Source: Termitomyces sp. T153 (Eukaryota; Basidiomycota; Agaricomycetes; Agaricales; Lyophyllaceae). Taken from it: DNA of 64,000 bases. The translations under genes were made by a program, and so were the position numbers. The notes beneath the pieces were generated by a model that saw nothing but the letters and a program-made list of their open reading frames with translations, was not told the origin of the DNA and made no database searches. Below are positions 1 through 11,674 of the stretch, one piece after another (the stretch's first letter is position 1; every line of letters starts with the position of its first letter). The DNA lies in NCBI GenBank assembly GCA_018296165.2, contig JACKQL020000036.1:434001-498000 (forward strand). The letters are read 5' to 3'.

Positions 1-1553
1 CGTGTCAATACTACTATGAGCTGTGCGGAATATAGTTTCGTATTGACTGTTGTTAACTCTAATCGTGGGTTTCATAGTTTTTCCCGAAATGAAGACCGCT
101 ATTCGAACCTACCACCCAATTCCTTCTCTACAGAGGACGACCGGAAACCTTCAAGACGCGCCGCGTATTAAACATATACTCAAATCAGCTGCCTTGAAGA
201 ACGATCATGCTCCCACGCCCTCCACACCTGTCGATATTCTTTCTCGAGTTGTAAGTACTCTCGTACTTGCAGCTGCCTTGCGTCTCACGTGCCTTGTATG
301 ACGCAGAAGTCAGGGCAGGTTCCCTCTACTACGGTGATGAACCTTATCTTTGTTTTAGCCAACCACTCAACAGTATGTGCTGACTTCATTACTCACGCCT
401 TACTGAAATTTACTAATCTTAGCCCATCGGCCGCGTTCACTTCAGTGAGAAACTGGAATTTATAGACCTTTTCATACGCGAGACACTCTCATCGCTTAGT
501 CGTGCTCGTGCCTTCCTTTGGCTCTGCTACCACTATTTGGAATCCTCAGTGGAAAATAACGATGATGATTACGACGACGATGGGCCAACTAATCCTTTCG
601 CTGATAGTAGACGAGGCAACATTCCGATAATTGTTCACCTTTCCGACACCGAAATGACTCAAGAAAATGTGGATTCTGAGGAAGAGAAGATCCTGGCCGA
701 AAAACTCGTAACCCAAAGGCTCGATATATTGAAGACACAGGGTGCAAAGGAGCTTTCCAAGCACAGTAAAATGTCAAATTTGCGGATAAATGGTGTTGGA
801 GATGGAGATAAAGAATCTGCTCCGACCCGGGAAGGTGTCAAGTTGAAAATCAAACGGTCTGTTGTGAAGCAGGCTATCGGTACTAAAGAGAGAGAGACTT
901 CTTCTGCAGTTCGTAACTCGAAATTCAGAGAGGAAAACGACAGAGACCTGAGCCTTCCTGTTCCCGATACTGATGAAGAATACAGTCTCATCGATCCAGG
1001 TATGTCATTTTTTCTTCCAAGCCATGCTAAATTCATCTTCGTACGTTGCAGGTCGTGCAAAGAATCAACCTCCGCAGAACAAGCATCCTCACCATCCACA
1101 GTCACAGCTTCGATCCCACATTCAGTCCCGCCATATTTCAAGTGAAACTGAGGCAAGGGAAACCACTCGACACCATCACCGTCCTCGATATTCACCGTAC
1201 CAGTCAAGTCCAAGCTCTTTCCACGTTGTCCCTGCTCAAGACCGCCACACGAGGTATGGACAGCGGTTATCTACACCCCCAAGATCCATGTTAGAGCGTG
1301 AGAAGCTAATCTACCATTCGCTATCTGTGTCGTCCTCACGACTTTTTCTTCAGAGGCATGGCATATTGTCACGACCACAGATCCTCTCCTTGATTCTGAT
1401 GAGGAAGGTGCTGACGAGCACTTAAGACATGATTACAGTAAAACTATGGTTTCTCTTTTATTTGCCCGAATACTGACTACCATCGCAGTTCAACGTCTGA
1501 AGGTTATTAACGCACTGCGTCGCAAAGAACCCACCCCTGAACTGGGACTCTAA
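1..1553 (+). CDS. ies1: INO80 chromatin-remodelling complex subunit Ies1, 3' part (gene begins before the window)
   Basis: This is the C-terminal part of a fungal Ies1 subunit of the nuclear INO80 nucleosome-remodelling complex. Modelled exons are 1-22, 78-250, 319-372, 423-999, 1052-1298, about 1354-1436 and about 1488-1553. They join in frame to give FFPEMKTAIRTYHPIPSLQ, NLQDAPRIKHILKSA, RETLSSLSRARAFLWLCYHY and then NPF, the conserved Ies1 core. A long acidic and basic low-complexity region follows. The tail reads EQAWHIVTTTDPLLDSDEE and then QRLKVINALRRKEPTPELGL before TAA, also typical of the family. Family assignment rests on motif memory of fungal Ies1 proteins. The 54-nt exon at 319-372 was chosen because it alone keeps the frame between its neighbours. 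The start codon lies upstream of the window. Confidence 0.82.
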
Positions 1554-1832
1554 TTAACCTCGAATACAGAAGAAAATCATCATAATTATGTAATATATAT
1601 ATTAGAGAAAATAATACAGATAATAATAGCGTACACTTACTCTAACTAATCACTTTTTGTGAACGATATCTAACGATATTTAAGTAGAATCTTTTGCTTG
1701 AGTCTGGTATCGTTGTCAGTTTCCTCCGATGAGTGCACTGTGATTACTGACTATAAAATGCCTCAGCCTTCGTGTACACGTGCTAGTGTTCTCACCACCA
1801 TTTGAAGTGGTGATTTATCGAAGCCCAGAAAC

Positions 1833-4800
1833 ATGGCGAACTCCTTGCATACGGCTGAGGAGGAGGCTGACGAAGTGTATCACGTTGGTACGCTACATCA
1901 TCAGACATAAAACTAAGAACAGTCAAAATCCTACTTTTCCTCCAGAGGTGATTACTAAAGCGCGCGTTGCGCCCCCATCCAGTGATGAGGAAGATGGACA
2001 CGGTCCGCCATCGAAACGAAAAAAGAAGGGAAAGAATAAAGAACTCAAGAAACCTAAATGGGTAGCTCTTCAATTCGTCTTTGATGCATTAGCTCTGATG
2101 CATCTCCTCAGGAGTATCTAGTGAAGGTTTACGGTGCACTTTGCAACTTTTCTCGTATCATGCTCAATATTCTATTAGTGGGCTGGTTATGATTCGAAAC
2201 ACAACAGGTAAGAGTACGAGATGTCAAGGCGGGAACCTAGTGTTCTGATCTTGTTTCGGTTGAAGTTGGGAGCCAGAAGAAAACGTAGCAGGGTGTCAAC
2301 GCCTCCTTGCCAGCTTCTGGGAACACGTCGGTACTGATGATAATGATTATGATATAGGCTATGAAGTCACAGCCGATGAGAAATGGATTAGTGAGCTTAT
2401 TTAGACTGCTGGTATCTTGCATATATTGATTTAGTTATTACTCCTCTACAGAGAAAGAAAAGCGCTTTTTCCTTAAGGAGTACAACGAAGCTGAAGAGAA
2501 ATTGCGGAAACAAAAAGAAAGGGACGAACGCAATCATAGAAAGAAAACAGTGAGTCTGTCCAGACTTTGATTATAATGTTATTGATTACGACCGCCTGTG
2601 AGGAAGAAAAAAAAGAAATCATCTTCAGGAGAATTCTTCAGACGATCGACCTCTACGAAATCTCGCACCAATGTAGATGAGCCCTTTGTTTCACGGATTT
2701 TGTAAATTCATCTCTTCCCCAGAGTCTCGCAATGTCCGACGAAGATTCTGATGATTTACCCCTCAATGCGAAGCGTAAGCGAGAGGTAGTGACGGAGACT
2801 TCGGACGACGTAAGTTATATATTACTGAACCAGTAATCCGATAACCTCTTCAAGGATACCCCCCTCATCAAACTCCCTCCTCGTAAGACAATGAGAAGAG
2901 CCTCTCCCGCTGTTGACATCGATCTCAATTCCAAGGAAGTAAATGTCCTACCTTATATCCCCCTTCTCCCTTGCTGAGCCCAGCAGCCTCTAGGGCGACA
3001 GGATGTGCCTGTGAACCACGTATGTGATTTCGTGGCTTTTCGTACCTCGTTAATGGATCCAAACAGGATTGGGCTACGTCTCTTTTTTCCTCGCCAGAGC
3101 CGGAAGGAGCTTTCGCTCCAACAACATTGCCAGCACCGGCACCATTGCCAGCACCAGCCCCACTTCCATCAGCACCTGCAGTGCTACCGGTGACGCAACA
3201 ACATGCTACTCAATCCAGAGTTGTCGAAACAGCCCCCGAGAATGTCACCTCCATGAGTAACCTTACCACAAAGCAACGACTCTCATTATATGCGCTTGCT
3301 CCGATGCGGCCTAAAGCTTCACTTCCTGCTCCCAAACCCAAGAACCAGCCGTCTCTTCCCCGATCTTCGACTTCCACAAGTCTCATGCCTCTCAGCTTCA
3401 AGAAAAGCAACTTGTCGACGTCCGCGATAATTCTCGCTGGCTCTGTTGCTGGTGATACTCGGGTTTCAACCTCTCCTCCTCGGCAAGAGCCCACGCCGAC
3501 CACAACAAATGTGGCTCTTTCTCCAAATCATCAAGAGCATTCTGGTGGAACAAGGTTTTTCTCGTTCGGTTTGAAATCTCTTGTGGTGATTATTCATGCA
3601 GCGCTTTGCAATGATCCAGATCACCAGAAGGGATACCGTCATCACACAATGGACACATGGAAGCAGCTGATGCGTTCCTGCGTGAAATTATGCCCTCTAG
3701 GTGAGTAATTTGAGTATATAAGTCTCCTATTCGTCCCTCATGTACACGTACATAGTCTTGCTGGACCGCTGAAGTATGTTTTTCTTTCATTGTACGCTAT
3801 CTACATGATTTCATTCATCCAGGCCTGCAGAGGAACGACCCTTCGAACCTCAGCCTCCACGAGGCCTCATTTCGAAGCCAATCCTGGTCCCCCAGTATGT
3901 TTCCCGTGGTATCAATTCTATCTCGACTAACTCTATTTTAGAGTGTTACAGCATCCGTGGACATGGTCTGGCAATGTTTTCACTGAGACTGACCCTTCAA
4001 GACCCGTATTTGCTGTTACCTTTTTCGATGTGACCGCATTTGTCAATGGAGGTCTTAGATTCAGTGTAGCAATGGCTAGCATGGATCATCTACACTTTTC
4101 CAGCTTCCATGATGCTGTGGATCTTTATTCTATGCTCTCAGCCTGCCAGGGGATTCATCAATTTGCTCGACTTGGCCCAAAATCAAATTTAGACGTCGAG
4201 GCCCTTCAAATATTTAGTACATATATGGCCAAAATGCAGAAGGTATGGTACCGTTACATTAGTCTCCTGTTGTTCAATCACACAGAATTAGGTTGTTCTT
4301 CTACCTGTATTCCTTGACAACCTGATTGTCGGGCATATCATTTTCTTCCACCACGCCACTCGAATTGCATCTTCCCAATTGAGACCACCTTTTGAAGTTC
4401 AAAGAGCCGGAAGTTTGGTGGCTGCCCTTGTTCCATGGACTTTGTCTTCAAGCCAGCTCTCAAGACATTATCGCCATCCCTCGAATAAGAACCTTCTTGC
4501 GCAAGCAGAAATGGACCCTCTTGTCAAGGACGAAACTCAGTGGACACGAACACTTCGTATCAAACCGCGGTATCACTACGGACTTCGCCTGTTGAAATTT
4601 CCTCGATCACTCCACAATTACCTATCCAACCATGATCATGAGCGAACTTTCAGTGTTTGGTTCGAAGGCGGAGATGGAGCAAAAAAGAGGCCCGGGATAG
4701 AAACTATCACCCTTTTTAAAATCTTGGAAAAATGCAGGACAAAACACTCCTATCTCCGCGACGCTCGCATCATCTTCGTTCATGTGGGTGCTATTGAACA

Positions 4801-5695
4801 TCTTGAGAAGCTTCCTGGTCTCCTGGAAATTTGTTCATCCTCCTTCTCTGTCCAATTTTACACCTATGGGACCCATGAAACCATTGCGCCAGAGTTCTGG
4901 GGAGTGCGGGAGATTTACCCTTGTGGTATTTCTGCAGCTTTGTGTTTACATGTTTTATTACTGATGCCTTGAATATATACATGTACAGGTGGCATTGTGA
5001 CTTTCACCCCGCAGGCTTTACTTGATGACCCCATTGGCGTCCAGCATAGGATCAGTCAAATACATAGCCACCCAATGTGGGAATGTTATATTCTCCCATC
5101 GGTGCTTGGAATGGTTGCAAAGCTGTATTGTCAAAATGAAAAGAAAGACCCGATCGCGGATCTTGATAGGTGACCTATGTCACGCTAATGATATAGTCTT
5201 TGCTGTAATTGACATTTTTTTTCAGTGGGACATTTCCCTACATACAACTGCTACATGCCATTGATGAAGGAGAGCTCTCCTTCATATCATCTCCTTTGAG
5301 TCGTGGACCGCCATCGACGAAGGATTCCAGCCCGCAATCAGAATGGCTGAAAAGGCACTGGACCCATAGACCTCATGGCCCTCGTGCCATACTTCAAGCA
5401 AGCCTCGATGCTTTCCACGAGAAGTATGCAAAGTTTCATCCAGCGGGGTGGGAATCAGGTGTTCTTGATGAAATATCCGAGGATCTCAGATGCATGAGAC
5501 GGCAACCCGTTTTTATGGAGAAATATCGACGATACGTTGTTTTCAACAGTCCTAAAGTACAACAGGGAAGACGTGAAGACGCAGTGAGTCAGATATCGTC
5601 ACTGTTGCAATTTTGTTCAATATCCCTCTCTTCAGCTCGAATGGACATCGGCTGCCAAGTTCGACTTCAAAGATGATTTTTTCCCGTTACAATAA
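1833..5695 (+). CDS. Chromodomain protein with a large conserved C-terminal domain (possible heterochromatin reader)
   Basis: The first exon encodes a short acidic leader and the first chromodomain strand (VYHVEVITKARV). A basic insert of about 30 residues follows (about 1960-2058), and then small exons give EYLVK, WAGYDSKHN and WEPEENVAGCQRLLASFW, a standard chromodomain core and C-terminal helix that would bind methylated histone tails. The middle is rich in K, S and P, including an APAPLP-type stretch near 3130-3190. The C-terminal half (about 3950-5695) is a well-formed domain with ERTFSVWFEGGDG, DARIIFVHVGAIEHL, WGVREIYPCGGIVTFTP and a final KFDFKDDFFPLQ. I recognise this half only as conserved in mushroom-forming fungi. 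By layout it recalls Chp1-like RITS proteins (chromodomain plus C-terminal PIN-like domain), but that is inference. The start was chosen as the first ATG that enters the chromodomain. At least ten introns are needed. Confidence 0.75.
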
Positions 5696-5771
5696 TAGAT
5701 ATATGTTTGTAGTAACACGAATAGAGAGAGTAGTAGGGCAAGAGCTGGCTACTGGGTGCGATGACACACAT

Positions 5772-6625
5772 TCATCCTAAGAATGTTGCTTTGAGTGCTT
5801 CTCGAAGCTCTTCGTCGTACTCGCCGACTTCCATTGAGGCAGTCTGTTATTTTGGTTGGAATGAAGTCATGCAACAACTTATGCAATAAAGGTCTTGTTG
5901 CACTGACTGCTTTCAACACCTTATCTCTAGATGACTCTTGCAATTCTCCCGCAACGACTAGTTCGTCTAATATCTGGTGGAGCCAAGTCTATGATTGGGA
6001 ATTCGAGAAGTTGCGATTGCCAAACATACAGTGTATGCCCTGTCAAAATTATAGACCCTGGAACGTAAAATGAAGAGTAGTGCTATTAGTAAGCTTCGAG
6101 ACGACCCACAGATCCAATTCGCAAACCTAAGGGGGGGAAATAATATAGTAAGATTCACGCGTGAGCTGCAGGCTTACATTTCCGAAATATTTGTCCAGTA
6201 TTTCAACGTATCGGTGGATTATTTCCAAGGTCAGCAGCTCGTTATCTTGCTCTCCAATTTCACAAATAAAGAACAACGAGGCATACTGCCGGTATACGAC
6301 CTGTGAAATCTGATGAGTATACTGCCACAATAAATTCTGGCGCTTACTTTGCCCGCTGAAGTACGAAGGATCCTGTTTAGCGTAGCTAGGGCACCAATAA
6401 CAACATCGGACGTGCCTTTATATTCAATCACATTGCACATGCGCGGGCCGCGGGCGCAGACGAGACGTGTTACATCTCGAATGATCTTTGCCTTGGATTT
6501 GGATGGCAGGGTGGTGAACCATTTTGCCAGACGCAGCTTACCTGCCAGTGTCTGATGTGTAGCACTGTGACGATATTTTGTAAAGACTTGCCTTGTCGTG
6601 AGACTAGCAGGATGTAGTTGATCAT
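5772..6625 (-). CDS. aps1: AP-1 clathrin adaptor complex, sigma subunit
   Basis: Small adaptor subunit of the AP-1 complex, which sorts cargo at the trans-Golgi and endosomes. The spliced protein starts [20 protein letters not shown], then [73 protein letters not shown] and [19 protein letters not shown], and ends [13 protein letters not shown]. These are the diagnostic sigma-1 motifs across the whole longin-like fold, at the usual length of about 155-160 residues. Modelled exons in transcript order are 6592-6625, 6416-6541, 6348-6355, 6178-6300, 6110-6126, 6030-6057, 5908-5973 and 5772-5842. Two introns appear to use GC donors (at 6590-6591 and 6414-6415), and three exons are only 8, 17 and 28 nt. 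The 8-nt exon is the least certain part. Its stop lies 76 bp from the stop of the convergent chromodomain gene. Confidence 0.88.
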
Positions 6626-6836
6626 ATGTATACGCTACACATCGTTTGAACATCAAGAAGAACTCTAACGGGCCGAAACCAGGGCTATCCATCGCTGATA
6701 ACCGGCGAATGCATAGTTCCGAATAAAAGCTATTCCTTGCACGGTCAGCCATAAATAATTTCGCTTCGATACACAGCACAGAACAAGCGGGATACAAAAC
6801 ATTCATATAAACTAAGGCCAAAACTGTATGTATGTC

Positions 6837-7665
6837 TCACAACTTTAATGGGGTACGAGGATATTGCACCTTGGCCGATGCAGCATCATCGACAAACCAA
6901 TAAAGATGACCAGGGTATACAGGTCTCACTCGGGCAGAGGGTAAGCCGTTCTCGGGGTGATCAAGGACTTGGCTGAGGGTTTCGACTTTTTCCTTCCCAG
7001 TAGCCACAAAGACAACTCTCGAGGCGTGATTGATGACTGGGTAGGTGAATGTGATTCTCCTTGGCGGTGGCTTAGGGGAGTCCTCGAGATATGCGACCCA
7101 TCTATCTTCCTCCGCAAGAAGCTCATGACCGGGGAAGAGGGAGGCAGTGTGTCCATCAGGACCCATTCCGAGGAGAATGAGATCGAAGATGGGGAAACGA
7201 GCCGAGTCTTTTTGTGCAAATTCGCGGATGAGTTCCTTTTCGTACGCATCGGAAAGCTCTTCGAGATCGTCAAGAAAAGAGGTATCGATGGTATGGATGT
7301 TTTGCTGGGGGATGGGGACTTTGGAAAAGAGGTGTGTGAGGGATGCGAGATGGTTGGAGTCGGGATGGTCGAGAGGAACGACGCGTTCATCGACATAAAA
7401 GACTTGCCTGGGGGGTGGTGAGAAGAATTGATGGCTCGTGAGCTGGGACATACCACTTGTCCCATTTGACGGCAGGGTTGGCGACGAGGCCCCGGAGCAT
7501 CTTGGGAAGGGATCCGCCGGAGAGGGCGATGGAGAAGCGGCCTTTCTTGTCGAGAGAGTCCTTCTGGGCCTTGACAATGAAGGCAGCGAGGCCGTCTACG
7601 AGAGCATCTGTGGAGGTGAAGGAGACGAGGACGGGGTCGTTGGGGGCCTGGTGGACGGTCGACAT
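6837..7665 (-). CDS. PGLS: 6-phosphogluconolactonase
   Basis: Cytosolic enzyme that hydrolyses 6-phosphogluconolactone to 6-phosphogluconate, the second step of the oxidative pentose phosphate pathway. Two exons (7454-7665 and 6837-7407) join in frame across a 46-bp GT-AG intron. The protein of about 260 residues has [11 protein letters not shown] near residue 45, [17 protein letters not shown] after the intron, the family signature [18 protein letters not shown], and a C-terminal [12 protein letters not shown]. Length and motif order match the eukaryotic SOL/PGLS family. The gene for the next enzyme of the pathway, 6-phosphogluconate dehydrogenase, lies about 11 kb away on the same strand. 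Confidence 0.95.
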
Positions 7666-7759
7666 CGTTGCTGTCCTTCACATTCTCGCAATCTCTTAAG
7701 TTATCGCACGCGCACGTGCCATGACGTCATTACGAAACAACTATATACAATACAGATAC

Positions 7760-8692
7760 CTAACAGCTGCACCCGTAGTTCTGCGAGCTCTCCGCATCCA
7801 ACTGGATCGGGTCTGGATAATCCGCATACCTGTTGGACAATGTCAGCACATACATACACCGCGAAAGCAAACACAGACATGTCGGACTCCGCCTCCTGCT
7901 GCAGCGCATTCTTCGCAACCGTCTGGAATGCCTGCTCAACGTTGATTGCCTCCTTGGCCGACGTCTCAAAGTACGGGATGTTGCCCTTCGACTGACACCA
8001 TGTCATGGCCCGTTTCTGCGTGACCTGCACAACCCCTGTTAGCGCCATCCTCTATGATCTGGTTCATGTCCCACCTGCCGTTTGTTCTCCTCCACATCTA
8101 TCTTGTTGCCCAACACAACAAATGGAAAGTTCTCTGGGTCGTGCGGGCTTGCCTGGATAAGGAACTCGTCGCGCCAGCTGTCAAGGGTTTCAAATGACTT
8201 GGCGCTGTTGACGTCGTACACAAGCACACAGCAGTCTGCACCGCGGTAGAATGCAACACCAAGGGATTGGAAACGTTCCTGTCCAGCAGTGTCCCACAAC
8301 TGACACCAAGTCAGACGGATACAGGACAACAGCAGCACACAGCATACCTGCATGGTCACGAGCCTGTCATCGACCATGACTTCCTTGGTCAAGCTGGCCA
8401 CAAGGTCAGTGTGCAACAATAACATGATCGTTGTAGTGAGGCGTACAAGTCGGCACCGATAGTGGCCTTGTATTGGTTACTGAACCGCTTGTTAACATAC
8501 TGGTTCATGAGCGAAGTCTTCCCGACCCTGGCATCATAGAGTATGGGTTCATGTGGGCCTGAGTCAATGGAATACAGTAGATAATTACGTACCCACTGTC
8601 CCCGAGGATAATCACCTACAAAAGACACGAGAGTTAAACAGGGCTCAAGAGTAGGTAGAAGATGGAATGACCTTTAGAAGAACTCGTCCCAT
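7760..8692 (-). CDS. ypt7: Rab7/Ypt7 small GTPase
   Basis: Late-endosome and vacuole Rab GTPase that recruits the fusion machinery for endocytic and autophagic traffic. The start MGRVLLK is followed after an intron by VIILGDSG and [20 protein letters not shown] (P-loop GDSGVGKT). Next come switch [28 protein letters not shown] (DTAGQE), [36 protein letters not shown] (NKID) and [16 protein letters not shown] (SAK). The C-terminus ends in CSC, a prenylation motif. Several short introns break the frame, including one splitting the P-loop. It is transcribed head-to-head with atg16, 120 bp away. Confidence 0.95.
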
Positions 8693-8812
8693 TTCCAAGG
8701 GTATCTGGGACTGTAATTAGCGAGGAGGGTCGTCGTACAAGTGGGCAGTCAACGTTTCAGCGAGAACACGTGGTTCAAACTCCGAACTTGGTGCAGGTTT
8801 GCCGCCGCCCAA
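8693..8812. promoter_or_regulatory. Shared divergent promoter region, ypt7 / atg16
   Basis: Only 120 bp separate the start codon of ypt7 (minus strand) from that of atg16 (plus strand), so both promoters must share this interval or extend into the neighbouring gene. I see no clear TATA box. The case rests on gene orientation alone. Confidence 0.5.
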
Positions 8813-9813
8813 ATGGCCGAACCCGTATGGCAAGAACAACTACGCCTCCGTCTCACTGAAAGGAACGCCAAAGAGTCTGCATATGCTTCCATAATTGAAC
8901 AGTGTATGTATCTACCGCTCTTTAACTCACTGACGCCACCAATATTTCCATAAAGATCGCAGGTTAGCCCAGCAGACCAAGCTTCTCAAGGAGCGCAATG
9001 CCTCTCTCTTACGTGCAGTTGGTACTGCCAAGAACAATCCTAGCTCATCCACCGTCTTGGTTCCAGGAACCGCAGACGAGTATGCGCTTCGAAACCAAAT
9101 TCAATTCTCAGATGACTGACATCGCATCCAGCAACCCCGTCCGCGCCGCGTACATACAGTCTCTCGAGTCCCAAATATCATCCCTCCGAGACGAACTTGC
9201 CACAGTATACAAGACTCAGGGTCAAAATGCGCAGCGTCTCCTAGCCATGAACGAGACGTTACGCGAGAAGGAGGAAATGTCCAGAATCGACTCGGAGACT
9301 CTCCGCAAATCAAAGGATGAGATTGCTGTCCTGAAGCGCAAGGTAGACCAACATGCTGAAATCATGGCGGAGAAGGATCGCACGATCCAGGTCAGTGCAG
9401 TGTCGTCTTTCGTCACGTCTCCAATCTCATGCAGACTATATTAGATCCTCAATGACGAGATCAGTACGCTGCAGTTGGAACTCGGGCAGATCGAGGAGCG
9501 TAATGGGACTCTCACCAAGGATAATGCCAAGCTCCTTCAGCGTTGGTTAGACGCGAAACAAGCTGAAGCCCATAAGATGAACGAGGCCAACCAGTTCTAC
9601 GAAAATATGCGGTCACGACACCAAGCTGTGCTGAACTGGAGGGATGGGTCAGAGGGTGATACCAAAAGTCGCGCTGGTACAGACGCAGGATCAAATGCGT
9701 CGCATACAATGTCGGGAAAAGGGGACCCTCAAGAAGCCAATCACTCGACCGTAACGAAGGATGGACTACCGTCTCTGACTCCGAATCCACTGGAACTGAC
9801 ACCGAATGGTTGA
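8813..9813 (+). CDS. atg16: Autophagy protein 16 (Atg16)
   Basis: Coiled-coil partner of Atg12-Atg5 that directs Atg8 lipidation at the forming autophagosome. The N-terminus, MAEPVWQEQLRLRLTERNAK, followed by IIEQYRRLAQQTKLLKERN, matches the Atg5-binding helix. A long heptad region follows (SLESQISSLRDELATVYK and onward), then LQLELGQIEERNGTL and AKLLQRWLDAKQAEAHKMNE, the most conserved Atg16 stretch. Two introns are clear: about 8906-8955, where the codon for Tyr in EQYRRL is restored, and about 9391-9444. There is no WD40 domain, as expected for fungal Atg16. The downstream ATG at 8813 was preferred over the in-frame ATG at 8741 because the preceding residues do not look like the family. 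Confidence 0.88.
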
Positions 9814-10096
9814 TAGTCGATGAATAGGTTTATCTCGTATATCCTTGGGGACTTTCTTATTTCTTGACCTATATAATAATAGATTGCTTTTCCATGTTTC
9901 TTTATCTCACTTAAGTTGATATTCAAAATACAATCATCGAATATCAAGTCAAAATCGATTGGATACACGAGTTTGAAGGGGAAAACAAATCAGAATTCAG
10001 AAAGAAACATTTTGGAAATGAAAATTAAGGAGCGGCGGGGGACAGATAGAGGGACGCTTTTGATAACGTTTATAAAAAGAAGAGGTCAAGAAAAAT
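9814..10096. other. Convergent 3' flanks of atg16 and pub1
   Basis: AT-rich spacer of 283 bp between two convergent stop codons. It presumably holds the 3' UTRs and polyadenylation signals. I see no gene in it. Confidence 0.6.
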
Positions 10097-11674
10097 TTAA
10101 GCAGGTCCTTGCATCTGAGCATCTCCACCCGCACTTTGCTGACCAGCCTGTCCATAGTAACCTGAGGAGGAATGGTTCAGCGAGAAAAGTCACATTTCAG
10201 GAACTTTGCACCTACCACCCCAGTAGTTAGAATAATAAGACGGGTCGGCAGCACCCCACTGGGGTTGCCCAGCCTGACCGGCGGCGGCGGCGGCGGCAGC
10301 AGCAGCAGCAGCGTTAGGGTCTGCACCAGGTTGTTGGGCACCCGCGGTGATGCCAAGGCCTGCAGCGGCGCCACCAGCGGGCTGCGGCATACCAGGGGAG
10401 CCGGGCCCAGCTCCGCCAGGCGCGGCTGTGCCCTGCGCTGGGAACGCGCCGTAGGCACCGAAGCCATACTGTCCGTAGGAGCTGGGTTGAGGCATTCCAT
10501 ACAAGGGCTGAAAGAACGTCAAGATTCAGTTAGAATAACATCATTTATGGGAGAATCGGCACACCATTTGGCCATAGGCAGCGGGAGCGGCGGTGGGTGT
10601 CATCGGTGCACCAGGCTGTACTGCCCCACCGTCAGCCCTGTCCTTACCCCAGCTGCACTTGATTGGCCTGCCGTGCACCATCTGTCCCTGAAGCTGGACG
10701 ATAGCCATGGCCGCGTGCTCATGAGTATCCAACTTGACGAAGGCAAAACCACGATCGGCTTGCATGCGTATTTCAGAGAGATAACCGATGGATTGGAAGA
10801 GGGGGATGAGATCGGCCTGAGTACAGTATGGTACAAGGTTACCGACGTAGACCGTTGTGTTGTAGGAAGGAGTCTGCTGCACGACCGATTCGTAAGAAAG
10901 GGGCCCTCCTTGGAAGTTGATCGGGGCGGGAGCACCACCACTGACAGCACCACCAGGACGAGGCGAAGCCACAGGTTGCCCAGCAGGAGCCCCCTGAGTT
11001 TTCTGGTTGGCCCAGTTAACACGGATGGCACGAGAACCAAGCCATTCACCGTTCATGGTAGCGATCGCCTGTTCTGCGTCGGTCTTGTCGCGGAACGCCA
11101 AGAAACCATATCCACGAGATTTGCCGGAGTTCATATCCCACATGACCCGCGCATCGGACATTGTACCAAAAGCACTGAATGCCTTCGCAAGGACATCATC
11201 GTTAACCTCCGGGCTAAGGTCGCCAACGAAGACGTGGTAATGACCAGTTGTGTCCTCCTTATTTTGTTGGCCCTGGTAAGCCCAATTGACTCGAATTTCC
11301 GTATCAAAAATTTTGCGTCCGTTGAGCGTCTGCAAGGCTGTCTCAGCAGCACGCATATCAATATACTCAACAAAGCCATAGTTAAGACCTCCATGTTGGT
11401 AGTTGCGGTCAGGAATAATTTTAACGTGTTGCACAGGTCCAGCAACGGCGAAGATCTCGGTGAGCATGTACTCCGTGACTCTGGGGCTCAAATTTCCCAC
11501 ATAAAGATGAGCGCGCCTCTACGTTCATATGACCGAACCGAAAAGACAGGTTATGCCCAACAAAGTGAAACAGTCGCAGAGAATAAAACTAGAGATCAGC
11601 TCCGTAAACAATGAGATAATGTGAACAAGGCTCACCGGAGCCTCAGCCGGACCTCCCATACCCATTGGATTCAT
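10097..11674 (-). CDS. pub1: Three-RRM RNA-binding protein, Pub1/TIA-1 family
   Basis: Nucleo-cytoplasmic RNA-binding protein of the yeast Pub1 / animal TIA-1 type, which binds U-rich mRNA and takes part in mRNA stability and stress granules. The start is MNPMGMGGPAEAP. Three RRMs follow: RRM1 with HLYMGNLSP and NYGFVEYID, RRM2 with HVFVGDLSP and RGYGFLAFRD, and RRM3 with TTVYVGNLVPYC and RGFAFVKLD. The C-terminal third is rich in Q, G, P and A, like a prion-like tail. It includes a run of alanines encoded by a GCN microsatellite at 10281-10312. Introns interrupt the start of RRM1 and the tail. The final short exon gives GYYGQAGQQSAGG and ends MQGPA. Confidence 0.93.
10281..10312. repeat. GCN trinucleotide microsatellite encoding poly-alanine
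   Basis: Uninterrupted GGC and then AGC triplets on the plus strand, read on the minus strand as alanine codons inside the tail of the Pub1-like protein. Such tracts are prone to length polymorphism. Confidence 0.9.

Noticed and set aside
659..1213. 184-codon minus-strand frame opposite ies1
   Set aside because: Conserved Ies1 motifs and splice sites are on the plus strand.
6957..7421. 154-codon plus-strand frame over the lactonase gene
   Set aside because: Shadow of 6-phosphogluconolactonase, whose motifs are unambiguous on the minus strand.
10172..11614. 480-codon open frame on the plus strand opposite pub1
   Set aside because: It is the antisense shadow of the GC-rich pub1 coding region. 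The minus strand gives three perfect RRMs.
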